DNA of 8,917 bases from Brevundimonas sp. (GTDB lineage: Bacteria > Pseudomonadota > Alphaproteobacteria > Caulobacterales > Caulobacteraceae): positions 1 to 8,917 of the forward strand of contig JADGMZ010000003.1 in assembly GCA_015234495.1 (NCBI GenBank), in the 5' to 3' direction. Under the pieces are notes generated by a model. It had not been told where the DNA came from. It saw only the letters and a list, made by a program, of their open reading frames with translations, and did no database searches. A program made the position numbers and the translations under genes. Positions 1 to 8,225 of this stretch are shown piece by piece. Positions within the stretch are counted from its first letter, which is position 1. Each line of letters starts with the position of its first letter.

Positions 1-12
1 GGAAGACGGGAC

Positions 13-1362
<1,350 letters not shown>

Positions 1363-1401
1363 CCGCTCGACCGCGCCGCGTCCCCGGCGCAGTCTCACCC
1401 G

Positions 1402-2436
1402 ATGATTCCCGCCCGCGGCGTTCTCTCCCTGATCCCCGGCCTGCTGCTCTGCGCCGCCGTGGCCGTCGCCGCCGTCGCCGTCCAGGCGCTGGAGCTGCGC
1501 CTGTTCGGGCGCGGCTGGATCGACTCCATCGTGCTGGCCATCCTGATCGGCGCCGCGGTCCGCTCGGTGTGGACGCCCCCCGCATCCCTCCGCCCCGGCG
1601 TCGAGTTCAGCGCCCGCACCCTGCTCGAGATCGCCGTGGTCCTGCTCGGCGCCTCGGTCAGCGCCGCGACCGTCATGGCCATCGGCCCCGGCCTGCTGGC
1701 CGGGACGGCCCTCGTCGTCGTCCTCGCCCTCGGGGTCAGCTACGCCCTCGGCCGGCTGCTCGGCCTGCCGCGGCGGATGGCGGTCCTGATCGCCTGCGGC
1801 AACGCCATCTGCGGCAATTCGGCCATCGCCGCGGTGGCGCCGGTGATCGACGCCGACGCCAAGGACGTCTCGGCCGCCATCGCCTTCACCGCCGTCCTCG
1901 GCGTGGTGGTGGTGCTGACCCTGCCGCTGCTCGGCGCCGTGCTGCAGATGAGCCAGGTGCGCTACGGCGTCCTCGCCGGCCTGACCGTCTACGCCGTGCC
2001 CCAGGTGCTGGCCGCCACCCTGCCGGTCGGCGCCGTCGCCGCCCAGGCCGGGACCCTGGTGAAGCTGGTCCGCGTGCTGATGCTCGGGCCCGTCTCGCTG
2101 GCGCTGGCGATCGCAGTCGCCCTGCGCCGCCGGTCGGATCCGGCCGCCCCCCGCTCGCGCCGTATCCCGCTCGGCCACCTGCTGCCGTGGTTCATCGTCG
2201 GCTTTCTGGTGATGATGGCGGCGCGCTCGCTGGAGCTGATCCCCGCCGCCGTCCTGCCGGCGCTGGACAGCCTCACCACCGCCCTGACCGTACTGGCCAT
2301 GGCCGCTCTCGGCCTGAGCACCGACGCCCGCGCCGTGGCCCGGTCCGGCGTGCGCATCGCCGCCGTGGTGGTCCTGTCGCTGCTGGCCATCGTCGCCCTG
2401 GCCCTGGGCCTGATCTACCTGCTGGCCCTGACCTGA
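1402..2436 (+). CDS. YeiH/UPF0324 family integral membrane protein (putative anion exporter family)
   Basis: A 344-residue polytopic inner-membrane protein of the YeiH family (Cons_hypoth698; often labelled putative sulfate exporter). Around ten hydrophobic segments fill the chain, starting at about residue 6, with short arginine-rich loops such as the LRRRSDPAAPRSRR stretch near 235-253. The family hallmark is clear: CGNAICGNSAIAAVAPVI at residues 132-149, a glycine/cysteine-rich re-entrant type segment. A second conserved-looking stretch GLSTDAR is near residues 305-311. The family's substrate is not firmly established; sulfate, sulfite or taurine-related export has been proposed for some members, and nothing here decides it. 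The ATG at 1402 has no convincing Shine-Dalgarno, which may mean weak or coupled translation behind glmM. Its last 22 bases overlap the convergent FAD protein gene. Family assignment is strong; substrate is unknown. Confidence 0.9.
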   Translation: MIPARGVLSLIPGLLLCAAVAVAAVAVQALELRLFGRGWIDSIVLAILIGAAVRSVWTPPASLRPGVEFSARTLLEIAVVLLGASVSAATVMAIGPGLLAGTALVVVLALGVSYALGRLLGLPRRMAVLIACGNAICGNSAIAAVAPVIDADAKDVSAAIAFTAVLGVVVVLTLPLLGAVLQMSQVRYGVLAGLTVYAVPQVLAATLPVGAVAAQAGTLVKLVRVLMLGPVSLALAIAVALRRRSDPAAPRSRRIPLGHLLPWFIVGFLVMMAARSLELIPAAVLPALDSLTTALTVLAMAALGLSTDARAVARSGVRIAAVVVLSLLAIVALALGLIYLLALT

Positions 2437-3755
2437 GCCGTCGCCCCGTCCGGCGGCGTCAGGGCGGCGACCACATCCTCGATGCGCCGGCGGATGTCGG
2501 GCACCGCGATGGTTTCCCAGAAGGCGGCGCGCGCCGGCGGACCGAGGACGAACAGGCGCGGATCGGCGGCGCCGTCCCTGTCGCGCGCCCGCCCGGTGTC
2601 GTCGAGGTCCAGGCCCAGGCCCAGGGCGTCCATCCGGGCCCGCCCGGCCGCGATCAGGGACGCGGTGAGCGGTTGCGCGATCGGGTCGTGCCCGGGCCCG
2701 GTGCAATCGACCAGCCAGCCGCCGGTCGAGCGGCGGTGGGCGTCGCCATGGCGCGGCGTCCAGATCACCTCGACGCCGTCGGCGGTTTCGCGCACCTCGC
2801 GCACCCGTCCGGCGACGAGGGTCAGGCGCCCGGCCGCCTGCAGCGCCCCCATGGTCCCGGCGACCCCGGCGGGGATGCGGTGGCGGTGCACGTCCCACCA
2901 CGGCCGCAGGTGCCGAAGCAGGCGGCCGCGCACGCCCGGGTCGGCGGCGGCCCACAGTTCGGCGGTGATCGGCCGCAACCCCTCCATGACCCCGCGCCAG
3001 CCGCCCTCCTCCGCCAGCCGGCGACCTTCGGCCAGACGCCCCGAAACGGGGCCGGCGGTCAGTCCGGGCGGCGGCGGAACGGGTGCGTCGTGGTGCGCGG
3101 CATGGGCGCGGGGGGCCAGCCCCCGGCGACTGAGCGCCGTCGCCCGGCCGCGCCAGCCCCTGTCCAGAAGACCCAGCACCATGTCGATCATGGTCAGTCC
3201 GGTCCCGAGGATGACCACATCGTCTTCCGCGCCGATGCTGTCCAGCGCGCCGGTCGCCCACGGGTCGGCGACCACCCGTCCGCCGCGCCCCCCTGCGACA
3301 GCCGGCGCCGGGTTGCCGCTGGCCAGCACCACCGCGTCCGCCTCGACCCTGCGCCCGTCGGCCAGCCGGACTGCGCCGCCCTCGACGGCGACGGCCTCGC
3401 CGGTCAGGCGCTCGATCCGCCCCGGATGGGCCGCCTCCGCCGCCGCCAGCCGATCCTGCAGGTAGAGGCCGTACAGCCGCCGGGGCGCGAAGCCTTCCGG
3501 ATCGGCCCGGTCGGGATGGTTGATCTCCAGCCAGCGCACGAAGTCGTCGGGCCGCCCGTCCACGGCGCTCATGCGGTTCGCGCGCACGTTCAGCACATGG
3601 GCGTCCAGCGATGTCGAATAGGCCAGGCCGGGTCCGAAGCGCCCGCCCCGGTCTATCAGCGCCGAGGCGATGCCCTGCTCCGCCAGCCGCACGGCCAGCA
3701 TGGCGCCCGAAAAGCCGCCGCCGATGATCGCCGCCTTGCGGATGGGGTCGGACAA
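2415..3755 (-). CDS. FAD/NAD(P)-binding protein, COG4529 (YdhS-like) family
   Basis: A 446-residue probable flavoprotein oxidoreductase. The N-terminal dinucleotide-binding fold carries IGGGFSG (residues 11-17, GxGxxG). It is followed by the family-typical GPGLAYST (41-48) and HVLNVRANRMSA (53-64), VVLASGNP (142-149), and a second Rossmann motif VVILGTGLTMID (180-191). The C-terminal part has DCTGPG (350-355) and a conserved-looking LGPPARAAFWETIAVPDIR ending near 422. This order matches the NAD_binding_9/COG4529 group, whose substrates are mostly unknown. No signal peptide is seen, so it is probably cytoplasmic. The start is TTG at 3753-3755, supported by AGGAA about 6 bases upstream and by the GGGFSG motif sitting at the normal distance. 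It lies 86 bases downstream of the PGM/PMM gene on the same strand, but a GC-rich palindrome between them may separate the transcripts. Its 3' end overlaps the convergent YeiH-family gene. No specific reaction can be inferred. Confidence 0.88.
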   Translation of the reverse strand: MSDPIRKAAIIGGGFSGAMLAVRLAEQGIASALIDRGGRFGPGLAYSTSLDAHVLNVRANRMSAVDGRPDDFVRWLEINHPDRADPEGFAPRRLYGLYLQDRLAAAEAAHPGRIERLTGEAVAVEGGAVRLADGRRVEADAVVLASGNPAPAVAGGRGGRVVADPWATGALDSIGAEDDVVILGTGLTMIDMVLGLLDRGWRGRATALSRRGLAPRAHAAHHDAPVPPPPGLTAGPVSGRLAEGRRLAEEGGWRGVMEGLRPITAELWAAADPGVRGRLLRHLRPWWDVHRHRIPAGVAGTMGALQAAGRLTLVAGRVREVRETADGVEVIWTPRHGDAHRRSTGGWLVDCTGPGHDPIAQPLTASLIAAGRARMDALGLGLDLDDTGRARDRDGAADPRLFVLGPPARAAFWETIAVPDIRRRIEDVVAALTPPDGATAQVRASR

Positions 3756-3819
3756 GCGCGTTCCTGATCCTGCGCCCGCCGGGCCGGTGGCGACAGTCTA
3801 GCGGTCCGCCTCCGATCGC

Positions 3820-3841
3820 AAAAGCCGGCCCGGGCGCCCGG
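3820..3841 (-). terminator. Possible weak terminator after the PGM/PMM gene
   Basis: Immediately after the PGM/PMM stop codon (read on the - strand) lies the perfect 12-base palindrome CCGGGCGCCCGG (3830-3841), then GCCGGC and a run of four T (3820-3823). The GC-rich fold followed by T is terminator-like. However, the palindrome leaves little loop and the T run is short and six bases away, so it may be only an attenuating or chance structure. Confidence 0.3.
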
Positions 3842-5341
3842 TCAGATCTCCTGGTTGTAGGCCCCGATCTCGGAATATTTCGCCAGCCGCGGCTTCACCT
3901 CGTCGCGGAACAGGGCGCGCATGTCGTCCTCGGAGCGCATGCTCTCGACCACCACCACCAGCTCCGGCTTGTTCGACGAGGCGCGCACCAGCACCCAGCT
4001 GCCGTCCTCGAGGTGCACCCGCACCCCGTTAACGGTGATCGCCTCGACGATCCTGCGGCCGAGGATCTCGCCGCCCGAGCCCGCCAGGTCCTCGTACTCC
4101 TTCACGATCCGCTCCAGCACTTCGTACTTGAGCTCGTCGTCGCAGTGCGGGCTCATGGTCAGGCTGGTCCAGGCGTCGGGCAGGGCCGCCTTCAGCTCGC
4201 TCAGCGTCTTGCCCGGGTTGCGGTCCAGCATGGCCAGCACGGCGCCGGCCGCCACGATGCCGTCGTCGTAGCCGTGGCCCAGCGGCCCGGCCATGAAGAA
4301 GTGGCCCGACTTCTCGAACCCGGCCAGCGCCCCGACCTCGGCGGTCTTGCGCTTGATGTAGGAGTGGCCGGTCTTCCAGTAGATGGTCTCGGCCCCGTTG
4401 GCCTTCAGCACCTCGTCGGTCTTGTACAGGCCGGTCGACTTCACATCGACGACGAAGGTCGAGTTCGGGTGCAGCTTCGACAGGTCGCGGGCCAGCATCA
4501 GGCCGATCTTGTCGGCGAAGATCTCCTCGCCGGTGTCGTCCACCACCCCGCAGCGGTCGCCGTCGCCGTCGAAGCCTAGCGCCAGCTCGGCCCCGGTCTC
4601 GCGCACCCGGGCCGCCATCTGGACCAGCATGGCGTGGTCTTCGGGGTTCGGATTGTATTTCGGGAAGGTGTAGTCGAGGTCGGCGTCCATCTCGATCACC
4701 TCGGCGCCCATGCGGCGCAGGGCCTCGGGGGCGAAGGCCCCGGCGGTGCCGTTGCCGCAGGCCGCGACCACCCTGATCGGACGGCTCAGCTTCACCTTGC
4801 TGATTTCCTCGAGGTAGCGTTCGCGGAAATCCTCCACCCGCGTCAGGGTCCCGCCGCCGCGCGCCTGGCCCTCGCCGCCCAGCACGATGTCCTTCAGCCG
4901 GCCGATCTCGTCGGGGCCGAAGGTCAGGGGCGGATTGGCGCCCATCTTGACCCCGGTCCAGCCGTTCTCGTTGTGGCTGGCGGTGACCATGGCCACGCAC
5001 GGCGCCTCCAGCGCGAACTGGGCGAAATAGGCCATCGGCGACAGGGCGAGGCCGACGTCCAGCACCTCCATGCCGCCCTCCAGCAGGCCGAGGGTCAGCG
5101 CCTGTTTCACGGCCAGCGAATAGGACCGGTAGTCGTGGCCGACCACGATGCGCGGCGTCTGGCCGATCTCGTGGATGTAGGTCGCCAGCCCCAGGCCGAG
5201 CGCCTGGATGCCCAGCAGGTTGATCTCCTTCTCCAGCACCCAGCGGGCGTCGTACTCCCGGAATCCGGTCGCCTTGACCAGCGGGATGGTCTCATAGGCG
5301 GCGGTGTTCGGGCGGAGGTCGGCGCGGGGTTTCTGCATCAT
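3842..5341 (-). CDS. pgmG: Phosphoglucomutase/phosphomannomutase (PgmG/ManB type)
   Basis: Interconverts hexose-6- and hexose-1-phosphates (glucose and/or mannose), supplying precursors of UDP-glucose and GDP-mannose for polysaccharide and LPS. It is a 499-residue alpha-D-phosphohexomutase, somewhat longer than AlgC-type enzymes. Numbering from the first ATG, motifs are GFREYDARW (26-34), phosphoserine loop TASHNENGWTG (120-130, Ser122), metal loop DGDGDR (258-263), sugar-recognition GFEKSGHFF (341-349) and phosphate-binding RASSNKPE (453-460). The EKSGH loop and overall sequence resemble alphaproteobacterial enzymes annotated PgmG or ManB; glucose versus mannose preference cannot be settled from sequence. 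Two tandem ATG codons start the frame. The AGGA at 5345-5348 lies only 3 bases from the first but 6 from the second (5336-5338), so the true start may be one codon in. It is divergent from gpmA across 176 bases. Confidence 0.95.
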   Translation of the reverse strand: MMQKPRADLRPNTAAYETIPLVKATGFREYDARWVLEKEINLLGIQALGLGLATYIHEIGQTPRIVVGHDYRSYSLAVKQALTLGLLEGGMEVLDVGLALSPMAYFAQFALEAPCVAMVTASHNENGWTGVKMGANPPLTFGPDEIGRLKDIVLGGEGQARGGGTLTRVEDFRERYLEEISKVKLSRPIRVVAACGNGTAGAFAPEALRRMGAEVIEMDADLDYTFPKYNPNPEDHAMLVQMAARVRETGAELALGFDGDGDRCGVVDDTGEEIFADKIGLMLARDLSKLHPNSTFVVDVKSTGLYKTDEVLKANGAETIYWKTGHSYIKRKTAEVGALAGFEKSGHFFMAGPLGHGYDDGIVAAGAVLAMLDRNPGKTLSELKAALPDAWTSLTMSPHCDDELKYEVLERIVKEYEDLAGSGGEILGRRIVEAITVNGVRVHLEDGSWVLVRASSNKPELVVVVESMRSEDDMRALFRDEVKPRLAKYSEIGAYNQEI

Positions 5342-5382
5342 CGGTCCTGGTCTGCGGAGGCCGCATATGGCGAAGCTGCCGC

Positions 5383-5412
5383 CTTCTAGCCCCCGGTGCT
5401 TTCAAGCCGCAA
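5383..5412 (-). promoter_or_regulatory. Candidate promoter for the PGM/PMM gene
   Basis: On the - strand a TTGCGG (5407-5412) is followed after 18 bases by TAGAAG (5383-5388). The latter sits inside GCTAGAAG, close to the Caulobacter housekeeping -10 consensus GCTANAWC. It lies about 40-70 bases upstream of the start codon. The -35 match is moderate, and assignment is by eye from published Caulobacter consensus patterns. Confidence 0.35.
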
Positions 5413-5432
5413 CAACGCGACAGCCGCGTCAT

Positions 5433-5447
5433 GGGTTCGCGGAACCC
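5433..5447. repeat. Short inverted repeat in the pgm/gpmA divergent region
   Basis: GGGTTC (5433-5438) and GAACCC (5442-5447) form a perfect 6-base inverted repeat around GCG. It lies in the 176-base divergent intergenic region, about 70 bases before the gpmA start and 92 before the other gene. It could be a dimeric regulator operator or a small leader hairpin; nothing identifies a cognate factor. Confidence 0.4.
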
Positions 5448-5464
5448 CCTCGCCGCGCCGAAGC

Positions 5465-5493
5465 TTGACCCTTCCGGACCCCGGGCCTACCCG
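5465..5493 (+). promoter_or_regulatory. Weak candidate promoter for gpmA
   Basis: TTGACC (5465-5470) is a good -35-like element. Seventeen bases on lies TACCCG (5488-5493), a poor -10 match, so only the -35 half is convincing. It is placed about 25 bases before the gpmA start, which would give a very short leader. Confidence 0.22.
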
Positions 5494-5517
5494 TCGCCAA
5501 CGCCCACGGAGACCTGC

Positions 5518-6237
5518 ATGCCCCGACTGATCCTGCTGCGCCACGGCCAGAGCCAGTGGAACCTGGAGAACCGCTTCACCGGCTGGGTCGACGTCGACCT
5601 GACCGCGGAGGGCGAGGCGCAGGCCCGGCGCGGCGGCGAACTGATCGCCGGCGCGGGCTTCCGGCCGGACGTGATGTTCACCTCGGTGCTGACGCGGGCG
5701 AAGCGCACCGGCGCCCTGGCCCTGGACTCGGCCGCGCTGAAGGACGTGCCGGTGGTCGAGGACTGGCGGCTGAACGAGCGCCACTACGGCGGCCTGACCG
5801 GTCTGAACAAGGCCGAAACCGCCGAGAAGCACGGCGCCGACCAGGTGAAGATCTGGCGCCGCAGCTACGACGTGCCGCCGCCGCCGCTGGCGCCGGGCGG
5901 CGAGTATGACTTCGCCTCCGACGCCCGCTACGCCGGCCAGGCCATCCCCGACACCGAGAGCCTGAAGACCACCCTGGAGCGGGTCCAGCCCTATTGGGAC
6001 GCCGAGATCGCCCCGCGCCTGAAGGCCGGCGAGACGGTGCTGATCGCCGCCCACGGCAATTCCCTGCGCGCCATTGTCAAGCTGCTGTTCCGGGTGCCGG
6101 ACGACGCCATCGTCGGGGTCGAGATCCCCACCGGCAATCCGCTCGACATCCAGCTGGACGCGGACCTTCGCCCCACCTCCGCCCGCTACCTCGACGAGGC
6201 GCGGGCGACCGATCTGCCGCCGCTGCCGGAGGCCTGA
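5518..6237 (+). CDS. gpmA: 2,3-bisphosphoglycerate-dependent phosphoglycerate mutase GpmA
   Basis: Interconverts 3- and 2-phosphoglycerate in glycolysis and gluconeogenesis using a phosphohistidine intermediate. The 239 residues are near the 230-250 typical of bacterial dPGM. LLRHGQSQWN is at residues 6-15 with the phosphorylated His9 beside Arg8. FTGWVDVDLT (20-29) is the dPGM signature, TRAKRT carries Arg60, LNERHYGGL carries Glu87, and AAHGNSLR carries the second catalytic His179. EIPTGNPL (202-209) is also family-typical. The open frame extends upstream to an ATG at 5431, but the start is placed at 5518. There GGAG (5508-5511) sits 6 bases upstream and the protein begins MPRLILLRHG as in relatives; the extra 29 residues would be proline-rich and unlike the family. 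The RibD-like gene starts 3 bases after the stop, so the two are very likely co-transcribed. Confidence 0.96.
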   Translation: MPRLILLRHGQSQWNLENRFTGWVDVDLTAEGEAQARRGGELIAGAGFRPDVMFTSVLTRAKRTGALALDSAALKDVPVVEDWRLNERHYGGLTGLNKAETAEKHGADQVKIWRRSYDVPPPPLAPGGEYDFASDARYAGQAIPDTESLKTTLERVQPYWDAEIAPRLKAGETVLIAAHGNSLRAIVKLLFRVPDDAIVGVEIPTGNPLDIQLDADLRPTSARYLDEARATDLPPLPEA

Positions 6238-6240
6238 GCC

Positions 6241-6879
6241 ATGAGCACCGCGCAACAGGCTTCCGACGACATCCGCTTCATGGGCCGGGCCATCGCCCTG
6301 GCCAAGGAGCGGATGGGCCAGACCTGGCCCAACCCCGCCGTCGGCTGCGTCGTGGTCAGCGACGGGGAGATCGTCGCCGAAGCCGCCACCGCGCCCGGCG
6401 GCCGGCCTCACGCCGAGGAGCAGGCCGTGCCGGCCGCCGGCGACAGGGCCAGAGGCGCCACCGCCTATGTCACCATGGAGCCGTGCGGGGCCCGCTCCTC
6501 GGGCCGCACCTCCTGCTCGAACTTCCTGATGGACGCCGGCGTCGCCCGCGTCGTGGTGGCCGCCGTGGACCCCTCGCCCTTCGCCTCCGGCCGCGGCGTG
6601 GAGCGCCTGAAAAAGGCCGGTCTGCAGGTCGAGACCGGCCTGCTGGCCCCCGACGCCGCCGTGCTCTACGAGGGCTATCTGCACCGGGTCGAGACCGGCC
6701 GGCCGCTGGTCCGCGTCAGTGACACGGGCGAGGGCTTCGACGCCCGCTTCGCCGCCTCGCCCAAGGCCGACCTGACCACCGAGCTGAAACGTCTCGGCGA
6801 GGCCGGCTACACCCGCGTCTGGGTCAGTCCCGGCGAACTGGCCGACGCCCTCGAGGAACAGGGCCTGCTGACCCGCTGA
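6241..6879 (+). CDS. Standalone RibD-like deaminase with a truncated, vestigial reductase region
   Basis: Residues 1-155 are the cytidine-deaminase-fold domain of RibD, which deaminates diaminohydroxyphosphoribosylaminopyrimidine in riboflavin synthesis. Seen are NPAVGCVVV (31-39), the zinc/catalytic HAE (57-59), TAYVTMEPC (74-82), GRTSC (88-92), AGVARVVVA (99-107) and SGRGVERL (116-123). Full RibD is about 360-380 residues with a C-terminal reductase; this protein has 212. After GRPLVRV (153-159) only about 50 residues remain. They look like the beginning of the reductase joined to its end (LGEAGYTRVWVSPGELADALEEQGL in two parts, 185-209, resembling the usual VTRLLVEGG...AGLVD end). The zinc loop is also changed: the spacing from Cys82 to Cys92 is one longer than in the canonical PCSHxGRTPPC, and the SH and PP are lost. 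GGAGG at 6228-6232 lies 8 bases before the ATG, inside gpmA, so translation is probably coupled. It may deaminate a different substrate or only work with a partner. It is a clear RibD relative of uncertain function. Confidence 0.85.
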   Translation: MSTAQQASDDIRFMGRAIALAKERMGQTWPNPAVGCVVVSDGEIVAEAATAPGGRPHAEEQAVPAAGDRARGATAYVTMEPCGARSSGRTSCSNFLMDAGVARVVVAAVDPSPFASGRGVERLKKAGLQVETGLLAPDAAVLYEGYLHRVETGRPLVRVSDTGEGFDARFAASPKADLTTELKRLGEAGYTRVWVSPGELADALEEQGLLTR

Positions 6880-6952
6880 GGCCCCCGTGGACGGCCTGGT
6901 AGCGGTCTGATTCCTCACCATTTCTTAAGCGGCGGCGTGCCATTCTGGGGCA

Positions 6953-8224
6953 ATGTTGCGTTCCGCCACCGCCACCGCCACGAGAAGGCGCATCGACCAG
7001 CACGAGCTGGACGCCATCTGCGCACGCCACGACCGTCTGTGGCAGGCCAGACCGGGCGGGGCGCGGGCCGTGTTCGCCTGGCTGGACCTGTCCGGCCTGT
7101 CGCTGGCCGGCCGCAACCTGGCCGACGCCGACTTCGCCGCCGCCAACCTGTGCGAGGTCGACCTGACCGGGGCCAGGCTGGACAACGCCACCTTCTTCGG
7201 CGCCGACATGCAGGACTGCACCCTGGTCGACGCCAGCCTGCGCCGGGCCGACCTGCGCGGCGCCTGCCTGCGCGGCGCCGACCTGACCGGGGCCGACCTG
7301 TTCGAGGCCGACCTGCGCGAAGGCGCCCTCGCCGCCGCCGATTCCAAGCTCGGCTTCCGGGTCATCGAGGCCAAGTCGCGCAACGACACCATGGCCACGG
7401 GCGCCTGCCTGGCCGGCGCCAACCTCGAGCGCTCCAAGCTGACCGGCATCGTCGCCGTGGCTGCGGATTTCACCGACGCCATCCTCAAGGACTGCAAGCT
7501 GGTGAGGGCCAATCTGAAACAGGCCAGCTTCCGCGGCGCCGACCTGGCCGGGGCGGACCTGTCCGGCGCCGACCTTTCGGGCGCGGACCTGCGCGACGCC
7601 GTGCTGGTCGGGGCCAGGACGGCGATGTGGCGCACCGACGGCGCGGACATGACCGGGACCCTGACCGACGACCGCTCCGCGGGCGACCCGATCGACGACA
7701 TGCCCGCCGCCGAAATGCTGTCCGAACACGCCCGCTGGTGCGAGACCGGCGGCGCGGCCGGCCAGCCCTCGGTATTCGACGGCGTCGACCTGCGCAAGCT
7801 TCGCTCGATCACCGGCTACAACCTGACCGCCCTGTCGGCCAAGGGCGCGGTCTTCTACGGCCTCGACATGGCGGGGGTGCAGCTCCAGGGCGCGCATCTG
7901 GAAGGGGCCGACCTGCGCTCGGTCAATCTCAAGGGGGCCGACCTGCGCGGCGCGCGGCTGACCCGCGCCCGTCTCAATGGCGCCGACCTGCGCGAGGCCC
8001 AGCTCGGGCCCTTGATGATCGCGGCGGACCGGCTGCTGCCCGCCGACCTGACCGGCGCCTGCCTGAAGGGCGCGGACCTGTCCGGCGCCGACCTGAACCG
8101 GGCCAATCTGACCGGCGCCGACCTGAGCCGCGCCATCCTCCGCGGGGCCTGTCTGCGGCAGGCGGAGCTGGCGGGAGCGATCACCACCGGCGCGCGCGGC
8201 ATGGAGGTCGAGGCCGTCGCCTGA
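6953..8224 (+). CDS. Pentapeptide-repeat protein with two cap-plus-repeat modules
   Basis: A 423-residue protein dominated by A(D/N)LxG-type pentapeptides, which fold as a right-handed quadrilateral beta-helix. Module 1 has a predicted helical cap (about 15-43, with HDRLW and PGG) followed by repeats from about 44 to 222, with a non-repeat break at 129-150. Module 2 begins with a second, similar cap (about 250-277, with EHARWCETGG) followed by repeats from 278 to 412, with short breaks near 285-300 and 352-363. Repeats such as GADLAGADLSGADLSGADL (196-214) are near perfect. No signal peptide or membrane segment is seen, so a cytosolic role is likely. Pentapeptide proteins include DNA-mimic gyrase protectors, but most are of unknown function and nothing here shows gyrase binding. 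The ATG at 6953 follows GGGG after two bases, a weak ribosome site. The 73 bases before it, after the RibD-like gene, contain a GATTC at 6909 and no evident terminator, so read-through from gpmA is possible. Confidence 0.9.
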   Translation: MLRSATATATRRRIDQHELDAICARHDRLWQARPGGARAVFAWLDLSGLSLAGRNLADADFAAANLCEVDLTGARLDNATFFGADMQDCTLVDASLRRADLRGACLRGADLTGADLFEADLREGALAAADSKLGFRVIEAKSRNDTMATGACLAGANLERSKLTGIVAVAADFTDAILKDCKLVRANLKQASFRGADLAGADLSGADLSGADLRDAVLVGARTAMWRTDGADMTGTLTDDRSAGDPIDDMPAAEMLSEHARWCETGGAAGQPSVFDGVDLRKLRSITGYNLTALSAKGAVFYGLDMAGVQLQGAHLEGADLRSVNLKGADLRGARLTRARLNGADLREAQLGPLMIAADRLLPADLTGACLKGADLSGADLNRANLTGADLSRAILRGACLRQAELAGAITTGARGMEVEAVA

Positions 8225-8225
8225 C

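Noticed and set aside
5431..5517. Upstream ATG that would add 29 residues to GpmA
   Set aside because: No good ribosome site, a proline-rich extension unlike the family, and a well-spaced GGAG before the ATG at 5518.
5386..6921. A 511-codon open frame on the - strand opposite gpmA and the RibD-like gene
   Set aside because: The translation is Gly/Ala/Val/Gln-rich with no domain, and it lies opposite two genes with intact catalytic motifs. It is an antisense shadow.
7110..8190. Dense short direct DNA repeats (GGCGCCGACCTG-like)
   Set aside because: They follow the five-codon protein repeat of the pentapeptide gene and are not a CRISPR or satellite array; there are no constant-length unique spacers.
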